NCBI GenBank assembly: GCA_002840905.1
Contig: PHDD01000004.1
Coordinates: forward strand, 1-64,000
From: Bacteroidetes bacterium HGW-Bacteroidetes-4
GTDB taxonomy: Bacteria > Bacteroidota > Bacteroidia > Bacteroidales > SZUA-534
DNA length: 64,000 bases
Direction: 5' to 3'
Position numbers and translations under genes: made by a program. The notes beneath the pieces were generated by a model. That model ran no database searches and was not told where the DNA came from. It saw nothing but the letters and a program-made list of their open reading frames with translations. Positions 28,907 through 38,256 of this stretch are shown here, piece by piece. Each line of letters starts with the position of its first letter. Position 1 is the first letter of the stretch.

Positions 28907-30211
28907 CTAAAATACTTCAATTACTGAATTTATATAATCTCCATCTTTTATGGTACCGGGGTTATCCGGATCTAAAATATATTTTCCATCGACGATGAAT
29001 TTATAAGGAACCATTCCCGGGTCGACGGTCACTTCACAATACCAGGCTTGTCCGTCAAATGTCATCGGGTTTTTATTTGCATCCCAAAAATTAAACGAGC
29101 CCACAAGCATCACTTTTTTTGCATCCTTAAAACCATTCAACTTAAAAACTACCTTTTTATATATAGGACTTTTGTTTTCCAGTTGATTAATTAACGAATC
29201 GAGTTTTGCTCTGCTTTTTTTATCTGCTGAATTTGCCATTATAGTTTCTAAAGCCAACAAATGGGTTTCGAAAAGCGCTTTTCGCGATTCCGTTTCAACA
29301 TTGGGAACAACACCGGTTTGCTCCCAATTTGTATTTGTTACCGGATTTATCGATCGTTCTTTGGGTATAGAGATTGAAAAATGCGGGTTGAGGCAAACCG
29401 GATACGTGGGATTGGCTCCTCCCTTAGTAACTTCACCAACCAGCGTAGCTCTTTGCAGGTGTTTTAAATCGTAGGCCAGTTCTTCGCCACCCGAAAAAGT
29501 ACGTCCGCTGGTTAATATATATATGGGTTTTTTGGTATATCGATTACCCGGTACCCAGGCAGCTGTCCAGAATTGCCTGAGGCTTTGTTTTTCACGATTC
29601 TCGAAGCTAAACAAATGAACCGGCTCGTTGAAAAAATAAGCACATAAAAAAGGAATGGTGTTTTCGTCCATGCTTCCGCGGCAATTACGTAAATCAATAA
29701 TCAAAGCATCCGTTTCCGCAACAAATTGCATGGCAGCAATCAGCGTATCGGCACACAAATCAAGAGGCCCAAAAAGAGGTATCTCAAGATAGGCAATGTT
29801 TCCTTCCAGAATTTTTTTGCTTTTAATACCCTAATTTGATGCCTTAAGTACTTCATCAATCCATTTTTGTTCTTCAGTATCGGTTTCTTTTGTAGGGTGC
29901 TTTTTGGGCTGTGCATCGGCAAAATATTGTACCGACAAATGCAAATCGTTCGATACCGAACGCAAATCGTTTGTTAACTTAAAAGCAAAATCTTCTCCAC
30001 TATTTGTTGACACATAAGCTTTGTTTTTTAAAAATTCATTCAGGACATTGGCCATTTCAATGGCTTTATCTTCATCGATATACGATTTCTTAAGTTCTGC
30101 TGCAATTTTATTAATGGTTTGTTTTTTTAGCTCATCTGAAATTTGCTGAGCAGTTAAATTAACAAGTCCAACAATTGATATGAGGAGTGCAAAAACTACG
30201 TTCTTTTTCAT
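28907..30211 (-). pseudogene. S41 peptidase with C-terminal CBM48-like domain, interrupted by in-frame TAG
   Basis: One 435-codon frame is broken only by a TAG at 29833-29831. The N-terminal part (126 aa) has a signal peptide and the helical S41 leader domain. After the stop the same frame continues at once with GIKSKKILEGNIAYLEIPLFG, then the peptidase core (ALIIDLRNCRGS, TSGRTFSGGEELAYDL with the likely catalytic Ser). It ends in a glycogen-binding-like domain (VMLVGSFNFWDANKNPM, about the last 95 residues). It is a Tyr or Gln codon turned amber, a sequencing error, or readthrough. The natural stop at 28907 is also TAG, so TAG is not reassigned. Fusion of a protease to a CBM48-type domain is unusual. 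Confidence 0.85.
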
Positions 30212-30289
30212 TTGTATTGGAATTTCAATAAGTCTTCGTTTTTTATTGATGCAATATGGACGATCAGTTGATTCGATGGTTACAATTAT

Positions 30290-31651
30290 TTAATCAACCA
30301 AAAGGCGAAAGGTTTTTTTGGTATTGCCTTGTTCTAAAATTAAAATATAAACTCCTTTTTTTTCAGGAGCTTGTAATTTAAAATGGGGCCCATCCAATTT
30401 TTCTGCTGCCAACAAATTACCGATTACATTATAGATTTTTACTGTAAAATTCTGGTTTTCAGAACCCAGCTCCACGGTTAACTCCTGCCCTACTTTTACC
30501 GGATTGGGATAAATTTGTATTTGCCGGCTTTTTAAAAGTTCCGGAGCGTGTACCGGGTTCTCCGGTCCCTGATGAACATAAACACGCTCGTCGAGCCAGT
30601 GAACCATAAAAACCGAACCATCAGGGTATTCTGCAAAAAACTGCTGATCGCGCAGTCCCAACTTATTAACAGCCAATCCATCATTCTGAAATTTCCAATC
30701 GCTGCTTCCTGTTTCGGTAATATAGGTAGCACCAGAATTCGAAGTTCCCCGAACCGAACTGTACCACATTCCACCGGGTGTGAAACAAATATTGTAGAGC
30801 ATTCGGTCGAGCCACCAGGAAATATTCTTAAAAATGGAATACACATTCCAAAAATCCGGGTTAGAAACCTCATTAATATGCTTACTGACATTTAGCTGAA
30901 CGGCAACATCACCACTGGTTCCGGCAAAACTAAAATACAGGCTGTCGTTTGGCGAAACCGATAAACCACGCGTATTTCCAACTTTTATATCGGGATAAAA
31001 TATATTTTTTCCATCCACTTTTATAGCAATATGTTGCCAGTTCAATCCATTGTTATTTGAAATAAACAAACCACCATTTCCGGTAACATACTCATCGGCA
31101 GCAGCATAATACAAGTGGCCGTTTTTATCGAGCGCAATTCGTTCTCCACAGGTGTATATTCCCAGGCCATTGTTTCGCTGTTCCCAGGTATCTCCCTGAT
31201 TTTCTGAAACCAGAACCCCCTGGCCTATGTAACCCAAATCAAAATCGAGGGTTCCACTTATGGCAAAAAGAGTTCCCTGCTGATTTTCGATAATCTGGGT
31301 TACCGAAATCCGGGAATTCAATGATACCGAGTCCCACGAATGGCCTGAATTGGTAGAACGATAAATTTTCCCTGGACCTCCGGCATAAATTGTTCCATTG
31401 TCCGAAGCAAAAATGGTATAAACAGCCAGAGTTTTAAGCACTGGTTCAAAGGTTTTTCCTTTATCAGTACTTTTTAAAATACCTTGTGCAAAGCTTACAA
31501 ACAAATTATCGGTACCGGCCACTGCAATTCCTGTCATAGGTTTTTCCGGGTTTACCGATTGTGTTTCCCAAAATGTTTGGGCTAAAATGGGTTGACAGAA
31601 TAAACAAATAATGGCTATGGTTAATAACAATAACCTTTTAACCGATAACAT
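30290..31651 (-). CDS. T9SS-sorted secreted protein with BNR/sortilin-like propeller
   Basis: About 453 aa from Met at 31651 (Met at 31672 adds a non-hydrophobic prefix). After a signal peptide (LLLLTIAIICLFCQPILAQ) come propeller blades with the Asp-box style GILKSTDKGKTF, KIYRSTNSGHSW and VLVSENQGDTW. The C-terminus is a T9SS type A sorting domain (IQIYPNPVKVGQELTV, GVYILILEQ). It is therefore exported to the cell surface or medium. Propellers of this sort bind glycans or are glycosidases; no catalytic residues can be assigned. Confidence 0.86.
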   Translation of the reverse strand: MLSVKRLLLLTIAIICLFCQPILAQTFWETQSVNPEKPMTGIAVAGTDNLFVSFAQGILKSTDKGKTFEPVLKTLAVYTIFASDNGTIYAGGPGKIYRSTNSGHSWDSVSLNSRISVTQIIENQQGTLFAISGTLDFDLGYIGQGVLVSENQGDTWEQRNNGLGIYTCGERIALDKNGHLYYAAADEYVTGNGGLFISNNNGLNWQHIAIKVDGKNIFYPDIKVGNTRGLSVSPNDSLYFSFAGTSGDVAVQLNVSKHINEVSNPDFWNVYSIFKNISWWLDRMLYNICFTPGGMWYSSVRGTSNSGATYITETGSSDWKFQNDGLAVNKLGLRDQQFFAEYPDGSVFMVHWLDERVYVHQGPENPVHAPELLKSRQIQIYPNPVKVGQELTVELGSENQNFTVKIYNVIGNLLAAEKLDGPHFKLQAPEKKGVYILILEQGNTKKTFRLLVD

Positions 31652-31751
31652 TTCATTAAAAACAAATAACATGGTTTTGCTTTTTTTGGTTAATCATTTT
31701 GTTAAAACAAATACTAAGAGTTACAACTCAAACTATTTTTGCGATACATGA

Positions 31752-32168
31752 TTACAAAGCATTAGAATGGGTTGCGTGGGTACTAACTTCAATGCGGTTT
31801 CCATCCGGATCGAGGGTTATAAATTCAAAATAGCCATCGCCGGTTATGCGCGGACCATCAAGAATGGTAAAGCCTGCTTTTCTAAGCTGGTATGCTTTAT
31901 CAGTTACCTCTTCGACAGAGGCTAAACCAAAAGCCAGATGTGAGATTCCAACTTTATCCTTTTGGTTTTCCAATACACGATTGCCTTCCAAATCAGTTTT
32001 GGCCATCAACTCCAATCGTGCTCCGGACTCAAATGAAATAAAATAGCTGCTAAATTGTTTTACTTTGTTTTCATAAAGCGCATTTGCTTTTCCACCAAAA
32101 TATACTTCATAATAAGCTTTAAGCTGCTTCAAGTCAGAAGTCCATATTCCTATATGTTCAATATACAT
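31752..32168 (-). CDS. VOC-family (glyoxalase I-like) protein
   Basis: A 138-aa vicinal oxygen chelate protein with two beta-alpha-beta-beta-beta modules. Candidate metal ligands are in MYIEHIGIW, the ARLELM strand, ISHLAFG and NRIEV, matching the H/E-H/E pattern of lactoylglutathione lyase-like enzymes. It is monocistronic and small, as typical. It may be a glyoxalase I or a related detoxification or resistance protein; the substrate is not assigned. Confidence 0.8.
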   Translation of the reverse strand: MYIEHIGIWTSDLKQLKAYYEVYFGGKANALYENKVKQFSSYFISFESGARLELMAKTDLEGNRVLENQKDKVGISHLAFGLASVEEVTDKAYQLRKAGFTILDGPRITGDGYFEFITLDPDGNRIEVSTHATHSNAL

Positions 32169-32483
32169 AGGTTTCTATTTCATATTTTTATTTGGTGAAA
32201 CAAAAACGCTTCAAACAATCAATTGTTACAATTGAAAGCCAAAAAAAAAAAAAAAATTAAGTCCGTTTATTTTAAGAATGATCTTGTCTGATTAACGATA
32301 CTGAAAACACAAGATAAAACGTGTAACGTTTTTTTTACCTTAAAGGGCTTGGTACATTTAAACTTAACTTGTATCTTGGTTTACCATGTAACCGGGCTTT
32401 AGACAAGCTCAATACAACACTAAATCCGTTCATATTTAACTATTTAGAACCCTCGGCATTATTTTCTTAAATAAAATAAGTTT
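32169..32483. other. intergenic region upstream of glgA
   Basis: No gene was found in 315 bp. It holds an A16 homopolymer at 32241-32256. An inverted pair lies at 32281-32287 and 32309-32315 (ATCTTGT/ACAAGAT). A small hairpin AAAACG/CGTTTT (32316-32332) is followed by a T-run, which could be a terminator-like leader or attenuator. No exact TAnnTTTG element was found; TAtcTTGG near 32371 is a poor match. Confidence 0.5.
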
Positions 32484-33893
32484 ATGAATATTGTTCACAT
32501 AAGTGCAGAATGTTTTCCAGCCGCAAAAGCCGGCGGTTTGGCTGATGTGGTGGGAGCACTACCCAAATACCAGAATATATTGGGTCATAAAGCCTCGGTT
32601 ATTATGCCGCATTACTACACCAAATTTCGTAGCGAAAATCAGTATAAAGCTGTTTTTAACGGAGGTGCGCGTTTGGGTCACCATACTTATTCGTTTCAGG
32701 TTTTTCAACTTTTAAACGAAAACCTGGGTTTCGATATTTACTCCATTGATATTCCCGGACTGTTTGACCGTGATAAAATTTATTCGTATCCCGACGATAC
32801 CGAACGTTTCCTTACCTTTCAGATTGCTGCACTTAACTGGTTAAACACCTTAAAAAACATTCCCGACCTGGTACATTGCCACGATCAGCACACGGGTTTT
32901 ATTCCTTTTATGATGTCGAAAGTATGGGATTACCAGCGATTGAAAGATATACCAACAGTTTTTACCATTCATAACGGACAATATCAGGGACAATTTGGTT
33001 TCGATCGCATTCATTACCTACCGCCATTCCATTCCTATTTTTATGGATTGGTTGAGTGGGATGGTTTAATAAATCCATTGGCTTCAGCCATTAAATGCGC
33101 ATGGAAAGTAACTACGGTTTCACCTAGCTATATGGATGAAATAGGCTATTCGATGCGTGGGCTTGAATCGCTGTTACGAGCTGAACGAAATAAATCGACA
33201 GGTATTTTAAACGGCATCGATAATGATGTCTGGAATCCGGAAACCGATACGCCTTTGGAAAAAAATTACTCCATTAAGACCGTAGAATCGGGTAAAAAAG
33301 CCAACAAAAACTGGTTATGCAAAGAGTTTAATCTGAATCCTGATTTACCACTTTTTATATTTATTGGCCGTTTGGTTGTAGAAAAAGGTGCTGATATTAT
33401 TCCCGATGTGGTTTACCGAATGAATACCGAACATCCGGGCGAGCAAAATATTCTGATTCTGGGTTCCGGCGAACCCCATATTGAGCAGGGATTACTGAAA
33501 CTGGAAGCTGATTTTAAAGGAACCTATTGCTCTTATATTGGTTACAATGAGAAATTATCGCATATAATGTACGCAGGAGCTGACTTTATACTGATGCCCT
33601 CACGGGTTGAACCCTGCGGACTTAACCAGTTGTACGCCCTGCGTTACGGAACCGTTCCGGTAGTAAGGCGAACCGGTGGCCTAAAAGATACCGTTATCGA
33701 TTTGGGCGATGGTGGCTTTGGCATTTGTCACGATCAGGTTGAAAGCTGGGATGTGATAAACTCTATAAACAGGGCAAAAGCGTTTTTTAGCAGGCAAAAT
33801 GCGTTTAAACAAAATCGTAAAACCATAATGGAAATCGACCATTCGTGGAACCGGGCAGCACAAGAATATTTAGAACTTTATAAAACACTTTAA
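32484..33893 (+). CDS. glgA: glycogen synthase (GT5)
   Basis: A 469-aa ADP-glucose-type starch/glycogen synthase. The N-terminal ADP-glucose loop AKAGGLADVVGALPK (about 12-26) and the C-terminal SRVEPCGLNQLYALRYGTVP and RTGGLKDTV segments are the family signatures. It elongates alpha-1,4-glucan in the cytoplasm. glgC follows after 10 bp, so the pair forms a compact glycogen synthesis operon. There is no branching enzyme in the window. Confidence 0.95.
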   Translation: MNIVHISAECFPAAKAGGLADVVGALPKYQNILGHKASVIMPHYYTKFRSENQYKAVFNGGARLGHHTYSFQVFQLLNENLGFDIYSIDIPGLFDRDKIYSYPDDTERFLTFQIAALNWLNTLKNIPDLVHCHDQHTGFIPFMMSKVWDYQRLKDIPTVFTIHNGQYQGQFGFDRIHYLPPFHSYFYGLVEWDGLINPLASAIKCAWKVTTVSPSYMDEIGYSMRGLESLLRAERNKSTGILNGIDNDVWNPETDTPLEKNYSIKTVESGKKANKNWLCKEFNLNPDLPLFIFIGRLVVEKGADIIPDVVYRMNTEHPGEQNILILGSGEPHIEQGLLKLEADFKGTYCSYIGYNEKLSHIMYAGADFILMPSRVEPCGLNQLYALRYGTVPVVRRTGGLKDTVIDLGDGGFGICHDQVESWDVINSINRAKAFFSRQNAFKQNRKTIMEIDHSWNRAAQEYLELYKTL

Positions 33894-33903
33894 AGAAAAA
33901 CCT

Positions 33904-35160
33904 ATGAAGAAGAAAGTTTTAGCCATAATTCTGGGCGGCGGACAAGGTTCGCGTTTGGCCCCTCTGACCGAAAACCGTTCGAAACCAGCCGTTCCGGTAG
34001 CTGGAAAATACCGACTGGTGGACATCCCAATTTCAAATTGTTTGAACTCTGACATTAACCGAATATTTGTACTGACCCAGTTTAATTCGGCATCGCTAAA
34101 CAAACACATAAAAAACACCTACAATTTTGGCTTTTTCAGCGATGGATTTGTGGATATTATGGCTGCTGAACTTACCCCCAGAAGCGGTACCTGGTTCGAA
34201 GGAACAGCCGATGCTGTGCGCAAATGCATGCATCATTTTTTAAATTACGAATTCGATTATGCGCTCATACTTTCGGGCGACCAGTTGTATCAAATGGATT
34301 ACAACCTGATGGTGGAAGAACACATCAGAAAAAATGCCGAAATTACTCTTGCCACACTACCCGTTTTGGCTAAAGAAGCTCCGGGTTTTGGTATTCTAAA
34401 AACCAATAACGATGGTTTGATTACCGAGTTTATTGAAAAACCAGTTCCTGAATTATTGCCCGACTGGACATCGGAAGTTAGCGACGAAATGAAACGTGTC
34501 GGTAAAAACCATCTGGCTTCTATGGGAATTTATTTGTTTAATCGCGATTTACTGGTAGAACTTATGGCCGACCCCACAACCAAAGATTTTGGTAAAGAGA
34601 TTATTCCCCAGGCCATAGGAACCCGGAAAATGCTCAGTTATCAGTACGAAGGTTACTGGACTGACATTGGTACCATTGAATCGTTTTTTGAGGCCAACCT
34701 GAAACTTACCGACGATATTCCTGATTTTAACCTGTTTGATAATTCCCGGGTTATTTATACCCGTGCCCGGATGCTTCCACCTTCAAAAATTTCAGGCACA
34801 ACCTTGGATCGCACTATAATTGCCGATGGTTGTATCATTTTAGCCAGCCGTATTGAGCATTCGGTTGTTGGCATTCGTTCGCGTATTGGCAAAGGCACAA
34901 CCATTGTTAACTCAATAATTATGGGTAGCGACTATTACGAAGAACTTGCGGAAATGAATATTAAATTGAGACCTATGGGAGTTGGTGAGCGGTGCTATTT
35001 AAACAATGCCATTGTCGATAAAAACTGTGTAATCGGAAACGATGTTCGCATAAATGGTGGTCCCCATTTGGCTGAAGCCGACACTCCCCTTTACACCATT
35101 AAAGAGGGAATAGTTATTCTAAAAAAAGGAGCAATTATCCCCGATGGTTTTGTAATATAA
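33904..35160 (+). CDS. glgC: glucose-1-phosphate adenylyltransferase
   Basis: A 418-aa ADP-glucose pyrophosphorylase. The nucleotidyltransferase motif GGGQGSRLAPLTENRSKPAV lies near the N-terminus, with IPISNCLNS and FIEKP (sugar-phosphate site) further on. A left-handed beta-helix follows (SRIEHSVVGIRSRIGKGTTI). It makes ADP-glucose for GlgA. It is in an operon with glgA and ends in a strong hairpin terminator. Confidence 0.95.
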   Translation: MKKKVLAIILGGGQGSRLAPLTENRSKPAVPVAGKYRLVDIPISNCLNSDINRIFVLTQFNSASLNKHIKNTYNFGFFSDGFVDIMAAELTPRSGTWFEGTADAVRKCMHHFLNYEFDYALILSGDQLYQMDYNLMVEEHIRKNAEITLATLPVLAKEAPGFGILKTNNDGLITEFIEKPVPELLPDWTSEVSDEMKRVGKNHLASMGIYLFNRDLLVELMADPTTKDFGKEIIPQAIGTRKMLSYQYEGYWTDIGTIESFFEANLKLTDDIPDFNLFDNSRVIYTRARMLPPSKISGTTLDRTIIADGCIILASRIEHSVVGIRSRIGKGTTIVNSIIMGSDYYEELAEMNIKLRPMGVGERCYLNNAIVDKNCVIGNDVRINGGPHLAEADTPLYTIKEGIVILKKGAIIPDGFVI

Positions 35161-35179
35161 TTCTTTTCATTTTAAAAAG

Positions 35180-35220
35180 AACCGGTAGCTTTCTAAAATA
35201 CAGAAGACTACCGGTTTTTA
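35180..35220 (+). terminator. terminator after glgC
   Basis: A 9-bp stem AACCGGTAG/CTACCGGTT (35180-35188, 35208-35216) is followed by TTTTA, 20 bp past the glgC stop. Confidence 0.8.
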
Positions 35221-35232
35221 TTTGCTCAGGGT

Positions 35233-35268
35233 TTTGTCTCTGCATTATTAAAATTTCAGCTACCTTTG
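35233..35268 (+). promoter_or_regulatory. promoter of the membrane LytTR regulator gene
   Basis: An exact -7 element TAccTTTG lies at 35261-35268, 30 bp before the ATG. A TTTG at 35233-35236 is upstream with a 24-bp spacer, a little longer than usual. Confidence 0.45.
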
Positions 35269-35298
35269 CAGTGAAAATAGCATTATGCAAAACCTTCG

Positions 35299-36210
35299 AT
35301 GAAAAGCACAGAAAACAACACCGATAAACAAACAAATAACCAGGAAGAACCTAAAAAACTTTTTGTGGTAAATGCCGGATTAAATCTATTTATCATTCAT
35401 GTACGCAATAATCTGGGATTATTTTTAAGCATTAGTTTTGGAGTGTTTCTTTTTGTTTTGTTTTTTCAGCCTTTTAATTTAGACTACTTCGAGTTTAACA
35501 ACCGATTGATTTTTGTTGCTGGAATGGCTACCATAGTTTTTTTCGGAATGGTAATCATCAGGATAATTTTTAAAAGTATAACACAAAAATACCAGCAACG
35601 CTACCCCGACTACGAATTACCCGATTACCTGGGATCTTTTTTAATGTGGCTCATCGTTTCGGTGGCACTGGCTTTTTACCTACACTATGTTGGGTTAATT
35701 GAAATTACTTTTTATTGCATGGTAAAAATCTCACTTATTGCTATGGCGCCTCCTATTATCCTGCGTTTTTACGATAATTTTCAGGAACTTAGCAAACAAA
35801 ACCAGCGTTTGATAAAAGAAAAACAACAAATTGAAACCCTGATTGAACGGTATCAGGACGATTATATGAACCAGTCAATTGAATTTATTTCGGAAAACCT
35901 TAGCGAAAATCTTAACCTGCTCATAAAAGACATTGCATTTATAAAATCGGCCGACAATTATGTTGAAATTGTTTACAAAGAAGCCGATCAGTTTAAGAAA
36001 AAACTAATTCGCAATACCCTGAAAAATATTGAACTGCAAATAAGGCCATTCTCAAACTTTAACCGCTGCCACCGCACCAGTATAGTGAACACACATTTTG
36101 TGGAAAAACTACGCAAAATGTACAATAATTACTGGATTACCATAAAAGGATACAGCGAAGAACTTCCGGTGTCGCGACAGTATTTATTAAAGCTTAGAGA
36201 AGCACTATAA
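35299..36210 (+). CDS. membrane-anchored LytTR transcriptional regulator
   Basis: A 303-aa protein with four predicted transmembrane helices (about 37-58, 66-90, 108-130, 132-150), a coiled-coil linker (about 165-190), and a C-terminal LytTR DNA-binding domain (about 205-300, with FIKSADNYVEIVY and RCHRTSIVN). There is no receiver or kinase domain, so it is a one-component membrane regulator. It is transcribed on its own after glgC. The signal and targets are unknown; control of the preceding glycogen genes is possible but not shown. Confidence 0.87.
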   Translation: MKSTENNTDKQTNNQEEPKKLFVVNAGLNLFIIHVRNNLGLFLSISFGVFLFVLFFQPFNLDYFEFNNRLIFVAGMATIVFFGMVIIRIIFKSITQKYQQRYPDYELPDYLGSFLMWLIVSVALAFYLHYVGLIEITFYCMVKISLIAMAPPIILRFYDNFQELSKQNQRLIKEKQQIETLIERYQDDYMNQSIEFISENLSENLNLLIKDIAFIKSADNYVEIVYKEADQFKKKLIRNTLKNIELQIRPFSNFNRCHRTSIVNTHFVEKLRKMYNNYWITIKGYSEELPVSRQYLLKLREAL

Positions 36211-36328
36211 AGGCCTGGGGACGAATTACACTCACCCCAGCTTTTCAACACCTGCCCCATATAAGACTATTTAACCCCTGATTCAATTGGGTTAATCCCT
36301 TTCGTATCGATTGATAAGCAGCTATACA

Positions 36329-36336
36329 TACATTTG
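36329..36336 (+). promoter_or_regulatory. -7 promoter element of the NMO-like gene
   Basis: TAcaTTTG matches the Bacteroidota -7 consensus, 29 bp upstream of the ATG at 36366. Confidence 0.45.
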
Positions 36337-36365
36337 CTGGCATTATAACGATTAAAAAGAATAAA

Positions 36366-38192
36366 ATGAATCAGGCACACACTTTCCATATCCCGGTAAT
36401 GGGAATAGGCTACACCATCGACACGCCTTTAAAAGTAGCACATTTAGGCATCGATTCGGTAATTTCGCTGGTCGACGACCAATTGATTGAACGGATGCGT
36501 GAGTTTTACTGCGATGCTTACCAGATTGAATACCAAAAAATAACCACAAAGGTTCATGATTACAGGGCTAAACGAATTACCGCTTACCTAAATCTGTTGA
36601 ACGATTTAATTAATGAAAAAACGAATGCTCTAAAAAATATAACTGAAGAAACACGGTATTTGGTAAATGATTACTTTAAACTTTTACCCGATAGTTCTGC
36701 ACTTAAACGGGAATACTTAAAGATCAGTGCGGAAAACACCAGTCTTACCGATTTAAAATTTTGGTTGCAACAAAACCTTAAAACCGGAAGCATCGATGTA
36801 AATATAATGACCAAAGTAGATCGCGACAATTATATTGGTAACGAGCAACTGCCCACAGAATTCAACGACGGACATGCTGCACTGCGCGGCTACGCTCTTA
36901 GCAACCTGAACTCTTCCCTGATTTTGTCGGCTGGAATGAATCCGCGACTCTACGGTTTTATGGACCAATTTGAAGATTTTTATCCCGAGGCCAATGGTTA
37001 TATTAAAAAGAAAATTGTATTGAAAGTGAGCGATTACCGCTCGGCTTTGATTCAGGGAAAATTTCTGGCAAAAAAAGGCATGTGGGTTTCAGAATATCGT
37101 GTTGAATCGGGATTAAACTGCGGTGGTCATGCTTTTGCCACCGAAGGTTTTCTTATGGGTCCTATTTTAAAAGAATTCCGTGACAATCGCACCGAACTGG
37201 CCAGCTCAGTTTATGAATTACTGCAACAAACTTTACGCGAAAAAGGAAAAACCATTCCAAATAAAGCATTAAACTTAAAAATTACTGCACAGGGTGGAGT
37301 TGGAACACCCGAAGAGCATCTGTTTTTGATGGATGAATATCAGGTGGATTCTGTGGGTTGGGGTACTCCATTTCTTTTGGTTCCTGAAGTGGTAGCCATC
37401 GATAATGAAACGGTAAAACGTCTTGAGAAAGCCCGCGAAGAGGATTTATACCTGAGTTATATTTCACCCCTGGGCGTGGCTTTTAATAACTTAAGAGGAA
37501 ATACCAAAGATGCCGAAAAGCTGCAACACATTGCCGACGGAAAACCGGGAAGTGCCTGCCCCAAAAAATATGTGGCTCTTAACGGAGAGTTTACCGAAAA
37601 ACCTATTTGCAGCGCTTCGCATCAGTACCAAAAAAAGAAAATTGAACAGCTTAAACAAGCCGGTTTAAGCGATAAGGAATATAAAAAACAATATACACGC
37701 GTTATTGAAAAAGCTTGTATCTGTGTGGGTTTAGGAACATCGTCGCTTCTGGCTAAAAACCTGGACACAAAAATTGAAGGAACCGGAGTATCAGTTTGTC
37801 CCGGCCCAAATATGGCGTATTTCTCGAAACAAATGAGCCTGACCGAAATGGTTGATCATATTTACGGACGACAAAACGTAATTACCCGCACCGACCGCCC
37901 GAATTTGTTTGTAAAAGAATTAAGCATCTATATCGATTTCCTGAAAAACAGTCTGGCTGAAGCCAATTATCCCTTATCAAAAAAAGAGGAGAAGCATTTC
38001 CTTACCTTTTTTGAAAACTTAAACCTGGGCATCGATTATTACCAGCACTTATTTAAAACCATGCGTGGATTTTTTGAACTAAGCAAAGTTCAAATTGAAA
38101 ACGAATTACAGCTAAACCGTAAAAAACTTGAAAAAATGATGCAGACGCTGAAAAACTCAGCATCGGTATTACCAGCAAAGGTTTTAAGTTAA
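36366..38192 (+). CDS. nitronate monooxygenase/PfaD-like flavin TIM-barrel protein, unknown substrate
   Basis: A 608-aa cytoplasmic protein. Its layout follows the FMN-dependent nitronate monooxygenase/PfaD class: an N-terminal strand IPVMGIGYTIDTPLKVAHLG, GLNCGGHAF (matching the GGH flavin/active-site motif), AQGGVGTPEEHLFL and GWGTPFLL (phosphate-binding strands), and ISPLGVAFNNLRGN. A cysteine-rich tail follows (SACPKKY, PICS, ACICVGLG, VCPGPN). It is much longer than simple family members, with an inserted helical region at about 50-140 and a C-terminal helical extension at about 490-600. It is monocistronic. An oxidoreductase role is inferred, and the real reaction is unknown. Confidence 0.65.
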   Translation: MNQAHTFHIPVMGIGYTIDTPLKVAHLGIDSVISLVDDQLIERMREFYCDAYQIEYQKITTKVHDYRAKRITAYLNLLNDLINEKTNALKNITEETRYLVNDYFKLLPDSSALKREYLKISAENTSLTDLKFWLQQNLKTGSIDVNIMTKVDRDNYIGNEQLPTEFNDGHAALRGYALSNLNSSLILSAGMNPRLYGFMDQFEDFYPEANGYIKKKIVLKVSDYRSALIQGKFLAKKGMWVSEYRVESGLNCGGHAFATEGFLMGPILKEFRDNRTELASSVYELLQQTLREKGKTIPNKALNLKITAQGGVGTPEEHLFLMDEYQVDSVGWGTPFLLVPEVVAIDNETVKRLEKAREEDLYLSYISPLGVAFNNLRGNTKDAEKLQHIADGKPGSACPKKYVALNGEFTEKPICSASHQYQKKKIEQLKQAGLSDKEYKKQYTRVIEKACICVGLGTSSLLAKNLDTKIEGTGVSVCPGPNMAYFSKQMSLTEMVDHIYGRQNVITRTDRPNLFVKELSIYIDFLKNSLAEANYPLSKKEEKHFLTFFENLNLGIDYYQHLFKTMRGFFELSKVQIENELQLNRKKLEKMMQTLKNSASVLPAKVLS

Positions 38193-38209
38193 AACCTATT
38201 CATTCAGTT

Positions 38210-38253
38210 AAAGAGGCTGCATCAAAAAAAAAATTGGTACAGCCTCTTTTTAT
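38210..38253. terminator. bidirectional terminator
   Basis: A 10-bp stem AAAGAGGCTG/CAGCCTCTTT (38210-38219, 38240-38249) carries T/A runs on both sides, between convergent genes. Confidence 0.8.
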
Positions 38254-38256
38254 TTA

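Noticed and set aside
28907-29758. Separate 283-aa peptidase gene and frameshift idea
   Set aside because: The supposed start is a TTG inside a frame that runs on from 30211. The two parts share one frame, so a nonsense codon rather than a frameshift or a second gene explains it.
35135-35335. 66-aa minus-strand frame after glgC
   Set aside because: It runs through the glgC terminator and the promoter of the next gene, so it is not a gene.
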